From: JBHJHK01 sp050330975
GTDB lineage: Bacteria; Pseudomonadota; Gammaproteobacteria; Competibacterales; Competibacteraceae
Reading direction: 5' to 3'
NCBI GenBank assembly: GCA_050330975.1
Contig: JBHJHK010000486.1
Span: 1-25,523, forward strand
Length of the DNA: 25,523 nucleotides
The notes beneath the pieces were generated by a model that ran no database searches, was not told the origin of the DNA, and worked only from the letters and a program-made list of their open reading frames with translations. Below, one piece after another: positions 22,838 through 25,523 of this stretch. Every line of letters begins with the position of its first letter. The stretch's first letter is position 1. Position numbers and translations under genes: made by a program.

Positions 22838-25389
22838 ACATCGCAGCGCGCCCCTCCCTCCTGTGGCTGTCGCCCCTGCTGTGGCGGGCCAGCCTCCGCT
22901 ATCAATTGCGCCATCCCTGGCAGCTGTTTTTGGCGCTGCTGGGCATCGGCCTCGGGGTGGCGGTGGTGGTGGCGGTGGATCTGGCCAACGACAGCGCCAA
23001 ACTCAGCTTCAAAAGGAGCCTCGACCGGGTGGTGGGCAGCGCCACCCACCGGATCTACGGCGGTAGCCGCGGCGTTCCCGAGGCCTTCTACCGATCCCTG
23101 CGGCTGGACAAAGACCTGCCTTTGTTGCTGGCACCCGTGGTGGCGGGCTTTGCCGCCGTGGAGGGTCGCCCCGGTGAGGTCTATCAAGTGCTGGGGGTCG
23201 ACCCCTTGGCCGAGGGTCCGTTTCGCGGTGCCCAGGGCACCCCGACAGATAGCGGTTCTGGCGCCGGGGTCGCGGCGGCGGTGGCCGACCTCCTAGGGCA
23301 CCCCCGCAGCGCCTTTGTCCCCCCCGAGCTCCACGGTGAACCCTTTGTCCTAGTGGCGGGTCGGGGCCGATTGACCGCGACCCCTGTGGCAGCGGTGGAT
23401 GATCCCCAGTTCCAGGGCTTCGTAGTGGTGGACATCAGCACCGCCCAGGAGCTGTTTGACCGTACGGGCCATTTGAGCCACATCGACGTCATTGCGCCAG
23501 ACCGGGGGGGGGAAAAGGCCCTGGCGACCCTGGTGGATCGCCTGCCCGAGGGCTCGACCCTCGAACTCGCCGCCGAGCGGGGTGAGGCCACGGCGAGTCT
23601 CAGTGCCGCCTTTCGCCTCAACCTCACCGCCATGAGCCTCATGGCCCTCTTGGTGGGGGTTTTTTTGGTCTACAATGCCATGGCTTTTGCCGTGGTCCAG
23701 CGGCGGGGGCTCATCGGCCGGCTGCGGGCCTTGGGAGTCACCCGGGGGGAAATTTTCACCGCCACCCTGGGGGAGGCAGCGCTGTTGGGGGCCGTGGGTG
23801 CCTTGCTGGGGGTGGCTCTGGGGGTGGTGTTGGGCTGGGGTTTGATGGGGTTGGTGGTGCGGACCATTTCCGATCTCTACGCCCCGCTGCCGGTCCAGGC
23901 CTTTGCCCTGGATGGTGGGGTGGTGCTCCAAGGGGTCCTCATCGGCCTCGGAGCGACGCTATTGGGGGCGGTATTGCCGGCCCGGGAGGCCGCCCTGGTG
24001 ACCCCGGGCAACGCCCTCCAGCGGGCGGATCTCGAGTCCCGCTGGCGGCGCTATCTACTGCCCTTGGGTCTTATGGCCGGCTGCTGCGCCGCCGTGGGTG
24101 GGATGCTACTCGCCGTGGACGGGGGCCTGTGGTGGGCCTTTGCCGGCCTCTTCGCCCTGCTCATGGCCTGCGCCCTCACGGTTCCCGCGGCGGTGGACGG
24201 AGCAGCCCGGGGCGTGGGGGCGCTGGCGGCGGGAAGGAGCCGCCTCGCCGCCATGGCCACCCGGGCCGCCAGCCGCCATTTGAGCCGTACCGGGGTGGCC
24301 GTGGCGGCCTTGACCATCGCCTTTGCCACCGCCGTTGGGGTGGGCGTGTTGGTGGACAGCTTTCGCAGCGGGGTGATCATTTGGCTGTCCGACCTCCTCA
24401 ACGCCGACCTCTATGTCATACCCCAGGCCCTGGAGCCCCGGGCTGAGGCGCCCCCTCTGGCCCCTGAGACCCTGGAGCGCCTCAAAGCGGATCCCGCCGT
24501 GGCCCACGTCTCCACCTTCACCCCGAGGCGAGTGCCCCTGGAAGGCGGCTTTACCCTGTTGGTGGCGGCGGACTTGGCCCCTGAGGCCCGGCGGGGTTAT
24601 CGCTTTAACCAGGGCCAGCCTCGAGCAGCCTGGGCGGCCTTTGAGGAGGGGGCGGTATTGATCTCCGAGCCCCTGGCCTACCGTCGAGATCTGACTTTGG
24701 GGGATAGCCTCACCCTCTCCACCGACCGGGGACCGAGGACACTGCCCATCGCCGGGGTTTTCCACGACTACGCCTCGGAGCACGGCCGGGTGTTTATCCA
24801 CCGCGACACCTTTGCCCAACTATTCGACGCATCGCCCCCGGAGTCGGCAGCCGTCTACGCCCACCCGGGCAGCGACCTCAAAGCTCTCCAGGGGCGCCTG
24901 GTGGCCACGGCCGGCACAGTCCAGGCCTTGAGCTTTACCACTCCCAAGGAGATCTTCGACTTGAGCCTCACCATCTTCGATCGCACTTTCACCGTGACGA
25001 GCGTGTTGCGACTGTTGGCCATCGTCGTGGCCATGGTGGGCCTGGTGAGCGCCTTGACGGCCCTGCAGCTGGAGCGGGGCCGGGAGTACGCCACTTTGCG
25101 GGCCATGGGGATGACGCCTGGGGAGGTGGGGAGGTTGACCCTGGTGGAAACTGGCTTTTTGGGACTACTGGCGGGACTACTGGCCATCCCCGTGGGGCTT
25201 TTACTGGCGGCGGGCCTCATTTACGTCATCCACCGCCGCTCCTTTGGCTGGACCATGCCCTTTGAGGTCGATCCCGGCTTACTCATCCAGGGGGTGGGGC
25301 TGGCGGTGGTGGCGGCCCTAGTGGCGGGCATCATCCCCGCGGTGCGCTCGGCTTACACCCCTCCCGCCAGGGCCCTGGGGGAGGGCTGA
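22834..25389 (+). CDS. Large FtsX-like ABC permease (YbbP/DUF214 type)
   Basis: Inner-membrane permease partner of the upstream ATPase. 851 residues, near the roughly 800 of YbbP and about twice LolC/LolE. Membrane segment 1 at about 30-50 (LFLALLGIGLGVAVVVAVDL) is followed by a periplasmic MacB_PCD-like domain (about 55-255). FtsX repeat 1 spans about 263-400 (MALLVGVFLVYNAMAFAVV, RLRALGVTRGEIF, VLIGLGATLLGAVLPAREAA). A central pair of segments lies at about 407-455 and one at about 485-512, then a second periplasmic domain (about 515-720). FtsX repeat 2 has LRLLAIVVAMVGLVSALTAL, EYATLRAMGMTPGEVGRLTL and VAALVAGIIPAVRSAYTPPA. About ten membrane segments in all. In similar operons a lipocalin-like AttH protein follows; here the sequence ends first. 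Substrate unknown; probably lipids or hydrophobic molecules. Confidence 0.9.
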   Translation: MNIAARPSLLWLSPLLWRASLRYQLRHPWQLFLALLGIGLGVAVVVAVDLANDSAKLSFKRSLDRVVGSATHRIYGGSRGVPEAFYRSLRLDKDLPLLLAPVVAGFAAVEGRPGEVYQVLGVDPLAEGPFRGAQGTPTDSGSGAGVAAAVADLLGHPRSAFVPPELHGEPFVLVAGRGRLTATPVAAVDDPQFQGFVVVDISTAQELFDRTGHLSHIDVIAPDRGGEKALATLVDRLPEGSTLELAAERGEATASLSAAFRLNLTAMSLMALLVGVFLVYNAMAFAVVQRRGLIGRLRALGVTRGEIFTATLGEAALLGAVGALLGVALGVVLGWGLMGLVVRTISDLYAPLPVQAFALDGGVVLQGVLIGLGATLLGAVLPAREAALVTPGNALQRADLESRWRRYLLPLGLMAGCCAAVGGMLLAVDGGLWWAFAGLFALLMACALTVPAAVDGAARGVGALAAGRSRLAAMATRAASRHLSRTGVAVAALTIAFATAVGVGVLVDSFRSGVIIWLSDLLNADLYVIPQALEPRAEAPPLAPETLERLKADPAVAHVSTFTPRRVPLEGGFTLLVAADLAPEARRGYRFNQGQPRAAWAAFEEGAVLISEPLAYRRDLTLGDSLTLSTDRGPRTLPIAGVFHDYASEHGRVFIHRDTFAQLFDASPPESAAVYAHPGSDLKALQGRLVATAGTVQALSFTTPKEIFDLSLTIFDRTFTVTSVLRLLAIVVAMVGLVSALTALQLERGREYATLRAMGMTPGEVGRLTLVETGFLGLLAGLLAIPVGLLLAAGLIYVIHRRSFGWTMPFEVDPGLLIQGVGLAVVAALVAGIIPAVRSAYTPPARALGEG

Positions 25390-25523
25390 CGCCCCCGCTC
25401 CTCACGATCCGCGGCCGTCGTGGTGGTCGACCACGCGGTCGGCCCCCGGGCCGGGGGGGCGGCGGCGCGGCCGCCCCCCCCGCGCCCCGGCGGGGCCCGC
25501 CGGGCCCAAAAACACCCCCCCCC
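25390..25523. other. Terminal extreme-GC, homopolymer-rich stretch (probable contig-end artefact)
   Basis: No gene. From about 25440 to 25507 there is no A or T at all, with runs of G7 and C8, then a short A-run and ten-base C-run at the very end. A 12-bp palindrome (GTGGTCGACCAC, 25423-25434) lies just before. There is no T-tract after it, so it is not a convincing terminator. The composition differs from the coding DNA next to it and looks like low-quality assembly end sequence. Confidence 0.6.

Noticed and set aside
1..25523. CRISPR arrays, tRNA/rRNA genes, insertion sequences
   Set aside because: No regularly spaced repeats, cloverleaf-like sequences, transposase motifs or terminal inverted repeats were seen on reading both strands.

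Overview
The window is a high-GC (mid-60s % by eye) chromosomal fragment from a Gram-negative bacterium, most likely a beta- or gammaproteobacterium. Almost all of it (about 1-21.8 kb) is one minus-strand exopolysaccharide (EPS) operon of the exosortase A (XrtA)/PEP-CTERM type. The proteobacterial assignment rests on the XrtA-EPS gene set, an outer-membrane export lipoprotein, an outer-membrane barrel and a LolD-like ABC ATPase. No taxonomic marker gene is present, so finer placement is not supported.

Reading with transcription (right to left), the operon starts at a divergent intergenic region (21778-22147). This holds a candidate extended -10 promoter, a long leader and a perfect hairpin. 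Then come the export and assembly genes: export lipoprotein, chain-length determinant, tyrosine autokinase, outer-membrane barrel and an ExeA-like ATPase. The XrtA-associated core follows: WecB-type epimerase, DUF3473 deacetylase, FemAB-like protein, TIGR03087-type glycosyltransferase, an exosortase A fused to EpsI, and glycosyltransferases of the TIGR03088 and TIGR04063 types. The tail (1-7.5 kb) is strain-variable sugar chemistry: a glycosyltransferase broken by an in-frame amber codon, a CapK/PaaK-like adenylate-forming enzyme, a second polysaccharide deacetylase, a GT9 (heptosyltransferase-like) enzyme, a GT4 enzyme, a GmhA-like phosphoheptose isomerase, and a GT4 gene running off the left edge.

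Most genes overlap by 1-20 bp or are separated by fewer than 35 bp, so translation is probably coupled. Together they would make an EPS with N-acetylated (UDP-ManNAc-derived), partly deacetylated and possibly heptose-containing sugars, and export it through a Wza/Wzc-like route. XrtA would process PEP-CTERM surface proteins encoded elsewhere. No initiating sugar-phosphate transferase, Wzx flippase, Wzy polymerase, PEP-CTERM substrate, PrsK/PrsR regulator or asparagine synthetase is visible here; some may lie left of the window.

To the right and divergent (22148-25389, plus strand) is a two-gene LolD/MacB-type ABC exporter. The last about 130 bases are an extreme G/C run with homopolymers that looks like a contig-end artefact.
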